Below are positions 45,454 through 53,900 of a stretch of 64,000 nucleotides of DNA, piece after piece. The DNA lies in the NCBI RefSeq assembly GCF_000154705.2, contig NZ_CM002917.1:3173853-3237852 (forward strand). Direction: 5' to 3'. Positions within the stretch are counted from its first letter, which is position 1; each line of letters starts with the position of its first letter. Below the pieces are notes generated by a model. It was not told where the DNA came from. It saw only the letters and a program-made list of their open reading frames with translations, and ran no database searches. The translations under genes were made by a program, and so were the position numbers. The stretch is from Hoeflea phototrophica DFL-43 (lineage in GTDB: Bacteria; Pseudomonadota; Alphaproteobacteria; Rhizobiales; Rhizobiaceae).

Positions 45454-45908
45454 GGCTCATCCTTTTTGGTCTCGAACCTGGTGAGAGAGGCGGGCTCCAG
45501 CTCCAGCAAATCCGCCATCCTGCGGATCAGCTTCTCTTCGCTGGCGTCAAACTCGGCATTGGCCCGGGCAATCCGCATCATTTCACCAAGAAGAGCGCTT
45601 CGCTTGTCCGTGTCAAGCTGCCGGATCAGCGAGAAGGCCTCGGCCTCTGAACTCTGGCCTTGCGGCGAATCAAGCAGCGAATGAAGTTGCTCCATGTCCT
45701 CGGCTTTCAGGCCAAACTGCTGCTGGCAGACCTGCTCGAACGCACAAAGCTGCGAAGGGCGGATCACGCCATCGGCCAGCACCATGCGAAACAGCAAAAG
45801 CACTTCCGCAAGCGCCACCGGGTCGGCCGCAAGCTCGCCGAGCGCACCATGCCAGTGTGGCTCGCGCGAGAACATCTGCGCGATGTAGTGCAAAACACTC
45901 GTGCTCAT
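45450..45908 (-). CDS. TerB-family protein, first of two
   Basis: A 152-residue helical protein paralogous to the next gene. It shows LLLFRMVLADGVIRPSQLCAFEQVC early and MMRIARANAEFDASEEKLIRRMADLLEL late; the second acidic motif (N-A-E-FD) is weaker than in its partner. Two coupled TerB-like proteins suggest a heterodimer. There is no ter operon nearby. Its function is unknown, but its position at the head of the cob block suggests metal or envelope stress links. Confidence 0.75.
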   Translation of the reverse strand: MSTSVLHYIAQMFSREPHWHGALGELAADPVALAEVLLLFRMVLADGVIRPSQLCAFEQVCQQQFGLKAEDMEQLHSLLDSPQGQSSEAEAFSLIRQLDTDKRSALLGEMMRIARANAEFDASEEKLIRRMADLLELEPASLTRFETKKDEP

Positions 45909-46035
45909 GCCCCCTCCGGCGATGGCCGTTGATCCAGCAACAAGAGCTTATGGGCGATAGAGCAATTGTCCAGATCGCCGGGCTGTGTCATAGCTCCCGC
46001 CCGTTCCAGAAGCTCCATTTTCCCCAGGCAATCTC

Positions 46036-46788
46036 ATGGAAGACCTTACACTGACGCTCATCCTGCTGCTGCTCGCGGCGGGTTTCATGGCGGGTTTTGT
46101 TGATTCGATTGCCGGTGGCGGCGGCCTGATTGCTGTCCCTGCGCTTCTGCTGGCAGGCTTCACACCGGTCGAGGCGCTTGGAACCAACAAGGTCCAGGGC
46201 CTGTTCGGCTCAGGCTCGGCCACAATCGCCTATGCCCGAAAGGGCCATGTCGATCTCAGGAGCCAGCTTGCACCTGCAGTGCTTTCGGCAGCGGGTGCGG
46301 CCATCGGGGCGCTTCTGGCAACGGTCGTACCCGGCGATGTCTTTCGCGCGGTCCTGCCCTTCCTGCTGATCGCCATCGCGCTCTATTTCGCGTTCAAACC
46401 CAATATGAACGATCTCGACCGGGCCCGTCGCCTGTCCCCCTTCCTGTTCGGCCTGCTCGTCGTTCCAATGATAGGTTTGTATGATGGAGTTTTCGGACCG
46501 GGCGCCGGATCCTTCTTCATGCTCGCCTTCGTCACGCTCGCCGGTTACGGCCTGCTCAAGGCAACCGCCCACACGAAGCTCTTGAACTTCGCATCAAATC
46601 TCGGCGCCTTTGCCGTCTTCGCCTTTGTCGGCGCGGTTTCCTGGAAGATCGGGCTGATGATGGGCGCCGCCCAGTTCGCTGGCGCCCAGGCGGGCTCCCG
46701 ATTCGCCATGAAAAACGGCGCACGGATCATCAAGCCTCTATTGGTGGTCACCTGCGTCGCGCTGGCGGCGAAATTGCTGTTGGATTGA
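46036..46788 (+). CDS. TSUP family transporter (TauE/SafE type)
   Basis: A 250-residue inner-membrane protein with about eight hydrophobic helices. The family marks are FVDSIAGGGGLIAVPALLLAG near the start, the repeat-like GTNKVQGLFGSGSATIAY, and GLYDGVFGPGAGSFF in the second half. TSUP proteins move sulfite, sulfoacetate, taurine or other organosulfur anions, but this family name alone does not give the substrate. It is not in an operon with its neighbours. The IS element lies about 100 bases downstream. Confidence 0.85.
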   Translation: MEDLTLTLILLLLAAGFMAGFVDSIAGGGGLIAVPALLLAGFTPVEALGTNKVQGLFGSGSATIAYARKGHVDLRSQLAPAVLSAAGAAIGALLATVVPGDVFRAVLPFLLIAIALYFAFKPNMNDLDRARRLSPFLFGLLVVPMIGLYDGVFGPGAGSFFMLAFVTLAGYGLLKATAHTKLLNFASNLGAFAVFAFVGAVSWKIGLMMGAAQFAGAQAGSRFAMKNGARIIKPLLVVTCVALAAKLLLD

Positions 46789-46889
46789 TTGCGGTTCGCT
46801 CACTCTAAGGCCCGGCAAGCTCTCGATATCCAATCACAACGTTACGCCCAAACTGGACAACAGTGAGGCTACGCTGCAGACTTGCACTA

Positions 46890-47730
46890 GGGCCTGTGGA
46901 CATTCAGGATTCCCATCGGGTTTGATTTCTGATTCAAACTTTCCAAACGGAGGTTTGAATGAACGAGCAGCGCTTTGTGGTGACGGATGATGTATGGCAG
47001 CGACTTGAGCCGCATTTGCGTGGAAAGGCCAGCGATGCGGGAGCCACGGCAAGAGACAATCGGCTGTTTCTTGAATCAGTTTTTTGGCGCGTTCGGACCG
47101 GCTCACCATGGCGCGACCTGCCGCCAGCTTTCGGGAATTGGAACAGTCAGTTTCGGCGGTTTCGCCGCTGGGCGAAGGCGGGAGTATTCGAGGGTCTTTT
47201 CAAAGCCATGAGCGGTGACCCCGACCTCGAATATGCGCTCATCGACGGCACCATTGTTCAGGTTCACCAGAAGGCAGCTGGCGCAAAAGGGGGACTCAGG
47301 CTCAGGCCATCGGGCGCTCACGCGGCGGCCTGACGACCAAAATCGTTGCACTCGTCGATGCTCTTGGCAACTTGGTCCGCTTTCTGCTGCTGCCGGGTCA
47401 TGCGCACGACATGAAAGGCGTTGCGCCGCTGATCCGGGATGTCTCCTTCGGCGCGCTAATGGCGGATAAAGCATTCGACGCGAACTGGCTTCTAGAGGAG
47501 TTGGATGAGCGTGGCGCAAGCGCCGTGATCCCACCGAAATCAAACCGAAAGCAACAGCGTGACTACGATGTCGAAGCCTACAAGTGGCGGCATCTGGTTG
47601 AAAACTACTTCGCGAAGATCAAGGAATTCAGAGGCATAGCAACACGCTATGACAAAACGGACTGTAGCTACACAGCCAGTTGGAACCTTGCCGCGACCCT
47701 GATTGCGTCAAGATGATTGTCCACAGGCCC
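46890..47730 (+). mobile_element. Complete IS5-family insertion sequence (IS427-like group)
   Basis: An 841-base element. The terminal inverted repeats share 13 bases exactly (GGGCCTGTGGACA and its complement), then three more after one mismatch. It is flanked by a TA on each side (46888-46889 and 47731-47732), a two-base target duplication typical of the IS427 group. It encodes one transposase through a frameshift. Intact ends and a full reading frame suggest a recent insertion. Confidence 0.9.
46959..47716 (+). CDS. IS5-family transposase, two frames joined by -1 frameshift
   Basis: The first frame starts at 46959 and stops at 47333. The second, read in the -1 frame, continues to 47716. 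The run AAAAGGGGG at 47285-47293 is the probable slip site; the joined product would be about 252 residues. The N-terminal part is DUF4096-like (WQRLEPHLRGKASDAGA, TGSPWRDLPPAFGNW). The DDE catalytic residues are visible as the Asp in ALIDGTIVQVH, the Asp in MADKAFDANWL and the Glu in RHLVENYFAKIKEFRGIATRYDK. The joining is inferred from the family, not shown. Confidence 0.88.
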
Positions 47731-47762
47731 TAGAATTGAGCCCATAGAATTTTGGACGCCCT

Positions 47763-48545
47763 GTGGACAGCAAAGTCTCCATTTTTTCAATTTCCCAGGC
47801 GACCACCGCGACCTTTGCAGACCTTTATTTTCGTCTGACTTTCCTTTTCTTTATTGAGCATGGCAGCAAGCAGGTCGAGACACCCATGCAAGGAAAGATC
47901 CTGGGGGAAGAGGGCGATCTGATGATATTTCCACCAGGGTCAATGGTTACGATGGTAAACCGGCCGACCCTGGAGAAGGACTACCGTGCTCTAGGTGTGT
48001 GTTTTACCCACGATCTGATCGATGCCGTATATGGCGATCTCCCGACCCCGTCGACGGCAAACGGCGTGCAGATCGTGCCCGCTGCCACGCACCACCCGTC
48101 TGGCATACTCGCACTGGTCCAGGCCACCTTGAACGACACGACATTGCCAGAGACAATTCGACAGCACAGACTTCTCGAGCCACTGATCTGGTTACGCGAA
48201 CAAGGGATCCACCTGCCGACAAACATCGAAGATCAACCAATGAGCCGTGTTCGCAGTCTGATTGAGACCGATCTAAGCCACCCTTGGATGGCAGAGGAGG
48301 TTGCAGCGCATTTTGCGATGAGCGAAGCCACTATGCGGCGCTGGCTGTCGAAAACCGGCCAAGGTTTCGCAAAGATCCTTCTCCACACACGGCTGGAGCA
48401 CGGTCTGAGCCTTCTTCAAACCACAGACGCCCAGATATCCCAGATCGCCCTAGATTGCGGCTTCAAAACACCGTCGCATTTTTCGGACGCTTTCCGGAAA
48501 AGGTTCGGAATTAAACCAAGAGACATTCGATCAGCAGCAGTTTGA
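47763..48545 (+). CDS. AraC-family regulator, start close to the IS element
   Basis: A 260-residue regulator with an N-terminal cupin-like sensor part and a C-terminal AraC HTH pair (WMAEEVAAHFAMSEATMRRWL and ISQIALDCGFKTPSHFSDAF, ending FGIKPRDIR). The GTG at 47763 is the first start in frame and lacks a clear ribosome site. It lies only 32 bases after the IS right end, so the original promoter, and possibly the first codons, may have been separated by insertion. It lies 102 bases before the PEBP-family gene on the same strand. Confidence 0.75.
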   Translation: MDSKVSIFSISQATTATFADLYFRLTFLFFIEHGSKQVETPMQGKILGEEGDLMIFPPGSMVTMVNRPTLEKDYRALGVCFTHDLIDAVYGDLPTPSTANGVQIVPAATHHPSGILALVQATLNDTTLPETIRQHRLLEPLIWLREQGIHLPTNIEDQPMSRVRSLIETDLSHPWMAEEVAAHFAMSEATMRRWLSKTGQGFAKILLHTRLEHGLSLLQTTDAQISQIALDCGFKTPSHFSDAFRKRFGIKPRDIRSAAV

Positions 48546-48647
48546 TCGGAATTCGACATTCCTTGACTGGAAGCCGGAAGCAGCCTCGCGTCGGATGGGC
48601 CAGATTTGGCGCATCAACAACGCATGATCCAAGAAAGGACACTCAAG

Positions 48648-49172
48648 ATGACGCGCAATATACTGTTTGTAGCACTGATGGCTTCCACAATGGCATTTCC
48701 CGCACTGGCTGGCGAGTTTACCTTGACCAGCCCCGACATCGCAGAGGGCCAGCATCTGAACAACTATTTTGTTTTCCAGGGTTTCGGCTGCGAAGGCGGC
48801 AACATGGCGCCGACGCTGGAATGGTCCGGCGCACCCAAGGGCACCGAAAGCTTCGCCGTCACTGTCTATGACCCCGATGCACCAACTGGCTCCGGCTGGT
48901 GGCATTGGTTTGCCTTCAACATCCCAGCCGATATAACCTCTCTTCCGGCAGGCGATGCAATCAACGGTGTGCAACTGACAAATGATTATGGCACGGAAGG
49001 TTTCGGAGGCGCATGTCCACCTCCGGGTAAAGTCCACCGTTATCAGTTCACTGTGCATGCTCTGAGCACAACGCTCGATATCGACAATTCAGTCAGCAAT
49101 GCGCTTGCAGGCTTTATGGTCAACGCCAACAGTTTGGCGTCCTCCACCATCACCGCAGTCTACAACCGCTGA
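48648..49172 (+). CDS. Exported YbhB/YbcL (PEBP) family protein
   Basis: A 174-residue phosphatidylethanolamine-binding-protein-like product. A signal peptide ends near ALA (residue 21). The PEBP core follows: GCEGGNMAPTLEWSGAPKGTESFAVTVYDPDAPTG and GWWHWFAFNIP, then the GKVHRYQFTVHAL segment. Bacterial YbhB/YbcL proteins bind anionic groups; roles are mostly unclear. AAGGA upstream of the ATG at 48648 fixes the start. A terminator follows. Confidence 0.87.
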   Translation: MTRNILFVALMASTMAFPALAGEFTLTSPDIAEGQHLNNYFVFQGFGCEGGNMAPTLEWSGAPKGTESFAVTVYDPDAPTGSGWWHWFAFNIPADITSLPAGDAINGVQLTNDYGTEGFGGACPPPGKVHRYQFTVHALSTTLDIDNSVSNALAGFMVNANSLASSTITAVYNR

Positions 49173-49178
49173 ATCATA

Positions 49179-49210
49179 AGGCTCCGGTTTTGTGCCGGGG
49201 CCTTCTTTCC
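49179..49210 (+). terminator. Terminator after the PEBP gene
   Basis: The arms AAGGC-T-CCGG and CCGG-G-GCCTT pair (one G-T pair) across a seven-base loop and are followed by CTTTC. The T-run is weak. Confidence 0.65.
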
Positions 49211-49279
49211 CGCATAACCATTGGACGGCTGCACTTGTTTAGAAATCGCATCGACCGAAACCAAGCCTTGTCGGCGCCC

Positions 49280-49711
49280 CTAAAAAACCGCCAGCAGGAT
49301 CGCGCCCGTCGCAATCAGCGCCACACCCACCCAGTTCATTGCCGAGAGATGTTCGCCCAGAAACATCACCCCGAAGATCGCCACCAGCACGATCGATAGC
49401 TTGTCGAGTGGCGCGACCCGTGCGGCATCACCGAGCTTGAGCGCACGGAAATAGGCAAGCCAGGACGCGCCGGTGGCGAGCCCCGAAAGTGTCAGAAACA
49501 CCCACGTCTTGACGGGAATGGTTTGCGGCGCGCGCCATTTCCCCATCGCCGTGAGGATCGCGCCCAGAACCACGATAATCACACAGGTGCGGATGAAGGT
49601 GGCGAGATCGCTGTCGATGTCGCTGATGCCGACCTTGGCGAAGATCGCGGTGAGCGCAGCGAACACCGCCGCCACCAGGGCCCAGAACTGCCAGCTTGCC
49701 ACAAGGCTCAT
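49280..49711 (-). CDS. EamA-domain membrane protein (single repeat)
   Basis: A 143-residue inner-membrane protein with five hydrophobic helices, forming one EamA (DMT) repeat rather than the usual two. WQFWALVAAVFAALTAIFAKVGI opens the protein, and APLDKLSIVLVAIFGVMFLGEHLS is the conserved later helix pair. Single-repeat members probably act as dimers in drug or metabolite export. It follows cobO by 16 bases on the same strand and may be transcribed with the cob operon. Confidence 0.85.
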   Translation of the reverse strand: MSLVASWQFWALVAAVFAALTAIFAKVGISDIDSDLATFIRTCVIIVVLGAILTAMGKWRAPQTIPVKTWVFLTLSGLATGASWLAYFRALKLGDAARVAPLDKLSIVLVAIFGVMFLGEHLSAMNWVGVALIATGAILLAVF

Positions 49712-49727
49712 AGCCTGCCCTCGCCTG

Positions 49728-50366
49728 TTAGAACTCCACGCCGATCTGCGCCTTGACGCCTGAGCGGAACGGGTGTTTGACCATCTCCATCTCGGTCACC
49801 AGGTCGGCAAACTCGATCAGCTCTTCCTTGGCGTTGCGGCCGGTGATGATTACGTGCTTCATCTCCGGCTTCGCCTTGAGCGTGTCGATCACATCGGCGA
49901 CGTCGAGATAGTCATATCTGAGCACGATGTTGAGCTCGTCGCAAAGCACCATATCGATCTCGGGATCGAGGATCATCTCGCGCGCTTTCTCCCAGGCCTC
50001 GGTTGCTGCGGCAATGTCGCGGCTCCGGTCCTGCGTCTCCCAGGTGAAGCCCTCACCCATGGTCGCCATCTTCACCTGGTCGGGAAAGGCCTCGAGCACC
50101 TTACGCTCGCCGGTCGACCATTTGCCCTTGACGAACTGCACCACGCCGACCTTCATGCCGTTGCCGATGGCGCGGAAAATCATGCCGAATGCGGCCGTTG
50201 ACTTGCCCTTGCCCTTGCCCGTGTGAACGATCACGAGGCCTTTCTCGATGGTCTTGGTGGCGATGATCTTGTCGCGTGCAGCCTTCTTCTTCTTCATCTT
50301 CTCGGCGTGGCGTGCATTGAGCTCTTCCTCGCTCATGCCATCGGTGATCTTTTCGCGTTCGCTCAT
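49728..50366 (-). CDS. cobO: Cob(I)yrinic acid a,c-diamide adenosyltransferase
   Basis: CobO attaches the adenosyl group of ATP to the cobalt of the corrin. The 212-residue protein has the P-loop VIVHTGKGKGKSTAAFG, the family segments VVQFVKGKWSTGE and MVLCDELNIVLRYDYLDV, and the C-terminal TEMEMVKHPFRSGVKAQIGVEF. The ATG at 50366 begins the conserved MSEREKITDGMSEEEL leader; the frame is open to 50429 without support. It follows the GNAT gene by 62 bases. Confidence 0.95.
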   Translation of the reverse strand: MSEREKITDGMSEEELNARHAEKMKKKKAARDKIIATKTIEKGLVIVHTGKGKGKSTAAFGMIFRAIGNGMKVGVVQFVKGKWSTGERKVLEAFPDQVKMATMGEGFTWETQDRSRDIAAATEAWEKAREMILDPEIDMVLCDELNIVLRYDYLDVADVIDTLKAKPEMKHVIITGRNAKEELIEFADLVTEMEMVKHPFRSGVKAQIGVEF

Positions 50367-50428
50367 CTGGTGTCCATCCTGTCCATCATGTCGCCCGGCA
50401 AGCGGCCAAACCGCCACCGGGTCCCTCA

Positions 50429-50872
50429 TTAGGTCTCTTCAGATCCTGCAATGTCAAAGGTCTTGGCCAACCAGATCCGCTGCGGCGCACCGCCATGGGC
50501 GGGCAACCGGCCAAATTCTGTGTATCCCAGACTTTCATAAAACCGCGGCGCCTGAAACTCGAATGTATCGAGATAGATGCCGACAAGCCCCCGCTGCCGG
50601 GCAATCTCTTCGGCCCGGGCGAGCAGCTTGCGCCCGATCCCGCTGCCGCGCTGCTTTTCTGCAACACCGAGCAGCTTCACAAACAGCCAGCGCTGAACCG
50701 AATGGGCTGTCAGTCCGCCCGCCAACCGGCCATCGCCATCAACCGCCTTGAGATGCAGCGGCACCGGATCAAACGGATGGCCCATCCGCGCAGCAGGCTC
50801 ATCGACAATCGCCTCGACCGTTGCGGCAAATTCGGGATCGCCGCTTTCATCCACGGTGATGTCAATTGTCAT
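50429..50872 (-). CDS. GNAT-family N-acetyltransferase
   Basis: A 147-residue acetyltransferase. The acetyl-CoA-binding motif A is VAEKQRGSGIGRKLLARAEEIARQRG, followed by IYLDTFEFQAPRFYESLGYTEFGRL. The substrate is unknown. It sits between cobN and cobO on the same strand, 62 bases from each, so it is likely cotranscribed. No cobalamin step is known to need it; the placement may be accidental. Confidence 0.85.
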   Translation of the reverse strand: MTIDITVDESGDPEFAATVEAIVDEPAARMGHPFDPVPLHLKAVDGDGRLAGGLTAHSVQRWLFVKLLGVAEKQRGSGIGRKLLARAEEIARQRGLVGIYLDTFEFQAPRFYESLGYTEFGRLPAHGGAPQRIWLAKTFDIAGSEET

Positions 50873-50934
50873 ACACTGCCCTCATCCACTCACACTGTTT
50901 CACAGTCACACTGGCGACCCACGACCGCGCAGGT

Positions 50935-53900
50935 TCATCCCTGCACGGGCGCGTGTCCGGTTATATCGCCAAGCGCAAACTTGGCCGAATTGCTTTTCGG
51001 CGTCCACAGCCCGCGCTCGATCGCCTCTTCGAATTTCGCCGCCATTTCCTTCAATGCATCAGGGTTCTTGTCGCGCAGAAATGCGAGCGTTTCCTCATCC
51101 ATCAGATAGGCCTGGTAGACCGCATCGAAATGCGCGTCGCGCACCGCACCGGTGGTCGCAGCGAAGGCAAACAGATAATCGACCGTCGCCGCCATCTCGA
51201 ACGCCCCCTTGTAGCCGTGCCGCTTGACGCCAGCGATCCATTTCGGATTGACCGCCCGGCCACGCACCACCCGCGCGATTTCCTCCTCGAGCGAGCGGAT
51301 CACCGGGCGCTCGGGCCGGGAGTGATCATTGTGGTAGATCGCGGGCAGCGTCCCACGCGCAGCTTCCACAGCCGCCGTCATGCCGCCCTCGAACTGGTAG
51401 TAGTCATCGGAATCCAGCAGATCATGCTCGCGGTTGTCCTGGTTCTGCACCACCGCCTCCACTGTTGACAGCCGCTGCTCGAACAAGTCGCGTGCTGGCT
51501 TGCCCTCTTCACCTGCCCCATAGGCATAGCCGCCCCAGACGACAAAAGCCTCGGCCAGATCGCCACGCTCGGTCCAGCCACCTTCATCAATCAGCGCCTG
51601 TAGCCCCGCGCCATAGGCTCCCGGCTTGGAGCCGAACACCCTGAACGAAGCCCTTCGCACCGCCTCCGCCTCCGCCATCCCGCCCTCGACCAGCCGCGCA
51701 CTCTCTGACCTTGCGCGGGCTGCGAGCGGATTGTCCGCTTCATCTTCGTCCAGAGCAGCCACGGCGCGCACCGCCCGGTCAAACAGCGCGATCTGGTCTG
51801 GAAAGGCATCGCGGAAAAACCCCGAAATCCGAAGTGTCACATCCACGCGCGGCCGCTTCATCATCGCCATCCGAATGATCTCGTAGCCGGTCACCCGCCG
51901 CGAGGCCGGATCCCAAACCGGCTTTGCGCCAATCAGCGCCAGCGCCTGGGCGATGTCGTCGCCGCCGGTGCGCATGTTCGATGTGCCCCAGGCCGTCAAC
52001 GCCATCGAGGTCGGCCATTCGCCATGGTCCTGGATATGCCGGGTAACCAGCAGTTCCGCAGATTTCTGTCCCAGTTCCCAAGCCGCAGGTGTCGGCACCG
52101 CGCGGCTGTCGACCGAGTAGAAATTCCGTCCCGTCGGCAAAACGTCCGGCCGCCCCCGTGTCGGCGCACCCGATGGTCCAGGCGCAACAAAGCGCCCATC
52201 AAGCGCCGTGAGAATGCCTTCGATTTCGGCGTTGCCACAGGCTTCGACCGCCGGCTTGATCCGGGCTTCGATCTCCTCGATCACCGCCCGCGTCGCTTCC
52301 CACTCTCCGGGCAAAGTCGTCCGTCCCGACACAAGCCCAATCGCCAGCAACTCGATCCGCTCCACCGTATCGCCATTGCTGCGCCAGGGGTCGGTGGAGA
52401 CGGCTTGCAGCTCCGCAGGCTTTGGGCCGGCCCAAGGCTCGGCCATGGCACAGTCGAGAGGATCGAACAAAGGCCCCTCCCCAACCCCTCCCCACAAGGG
52501 GGAGGGGCTAGACGGCTCAGCGCGAGCGGTGGGCTCAGAGGCCTCCACAGGTGTCGGGGGTTCAAGCCCCTCCCCCCTGTGGGGGTCCAAAGGACGGGCG
52601 AGACCAGTGGCTCGCCCCGGACGGGTTGGGGAGGGGTTCTTGTTTCCCGTCGAAAGCCCAAGATCCCGCGCAATCGCCCGCTGCAGGCTGTCCTCACCCG
52701 GCATCTCGCCACGCTTGATCCGCGCCAGCGCCACCGTCAGATCCGTCAGCAGCGAGCCCTCAGGCGACTTGCCGAAGATGTGCAGCCCGTCGCGGATCTG
52801 CATTTCCTTGAGGTCACACAGCCAGGCATCGAGCTTTTCGAGCGCCAGATCGTCATCATCGCCCGCCGCAATCCCGGCATCATGATCAAGCCCGATGTCG
52901 CGCACCAGATCGAGGATCTGGCCCTTGAGCAGCTTCAGCCGTCGCGGATCATGGCCGGAAGCCTCGTAGAATTCGTCGACCAGTGCCTCGAGATCCTTGA
53001 GCGGACCATAGCTCTCGGCGCGGGTCAGCGGCGGCGTCAGATGGTCGATGATCACCGCCGAGGTCCGCCGCTTGGCCTGCGTGCCCTCGCCCGGATCATT
53101 GACGATGAACGGATAGATATGCGGCGTCGCTCCAAGCACCGCCTCCGGATAGCACCCGCGCGACAGCGCCAGGGCCTTGCCCGGCAGCCATTCGAGATTG
53201 CCATGCTTGCCCATATGGATGACCGCATGAGTGTCAAAGCTCTCACGCAGCCAGGCATAAAACGCCAGATAGCCGTGCGGCGGCACCAGATCCGGCGCGT
53301 GGTAGCTCGCCTTCGGATCTATGTTGTAACCGCGTGCAGGCTGGATCCCGATGACCACATTGCCAAAACGCAGAAGCGCGAGATGAAACGCGCCACCCCG
53401 GAAGAACGGGTCTTCCTCCGGCATACCCCAGCGCGCAGTCACCGCCTCACGGATTTCGGGATCAAGCCGGTCATAGAAGTCCCGGTAGGCCTCTGCAGAA
53501 AGAACCACGCCTTCCTTGCGCCTGCCGCCAAGCGCATTGGTCGGCCCGGCCTTCAGCTCGGTTACCAGCGCATCACCATCGGCAGGCAGATCGCCGGTCT
53601 GATACCCGGCTTCAGCCATGGCACGCATCACCTCAACCGTGCCGGCCGGTGTGTCGAGCCCGACGCCATTGGCGATGCGGCCATCGCGGTTGGGATAGTT
53701 GGCCAGCACGATCGCCACCCGCCGCTCGGACGGTGAGGTCATCCGCAGACGCGCCCAGCGCCGCGCCAGTTCGGCGACAAACGCCATCCGGTCCGGTTCG
53801 GGCTGGTGGGCAACAATGTTGGCCTCAACGGTCTCATCAAACCGCGCCGCGGCCTTGAACGACACCGCGCGAGCCAGCACCCGTCCATCCACCTCCGGCA

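Noticed and set aside
52024..53736. 570-codon open frame on the plus strand
   Set aside because: It is antisense to cobN and spans the repeat composite. Composition is non-protein-like.
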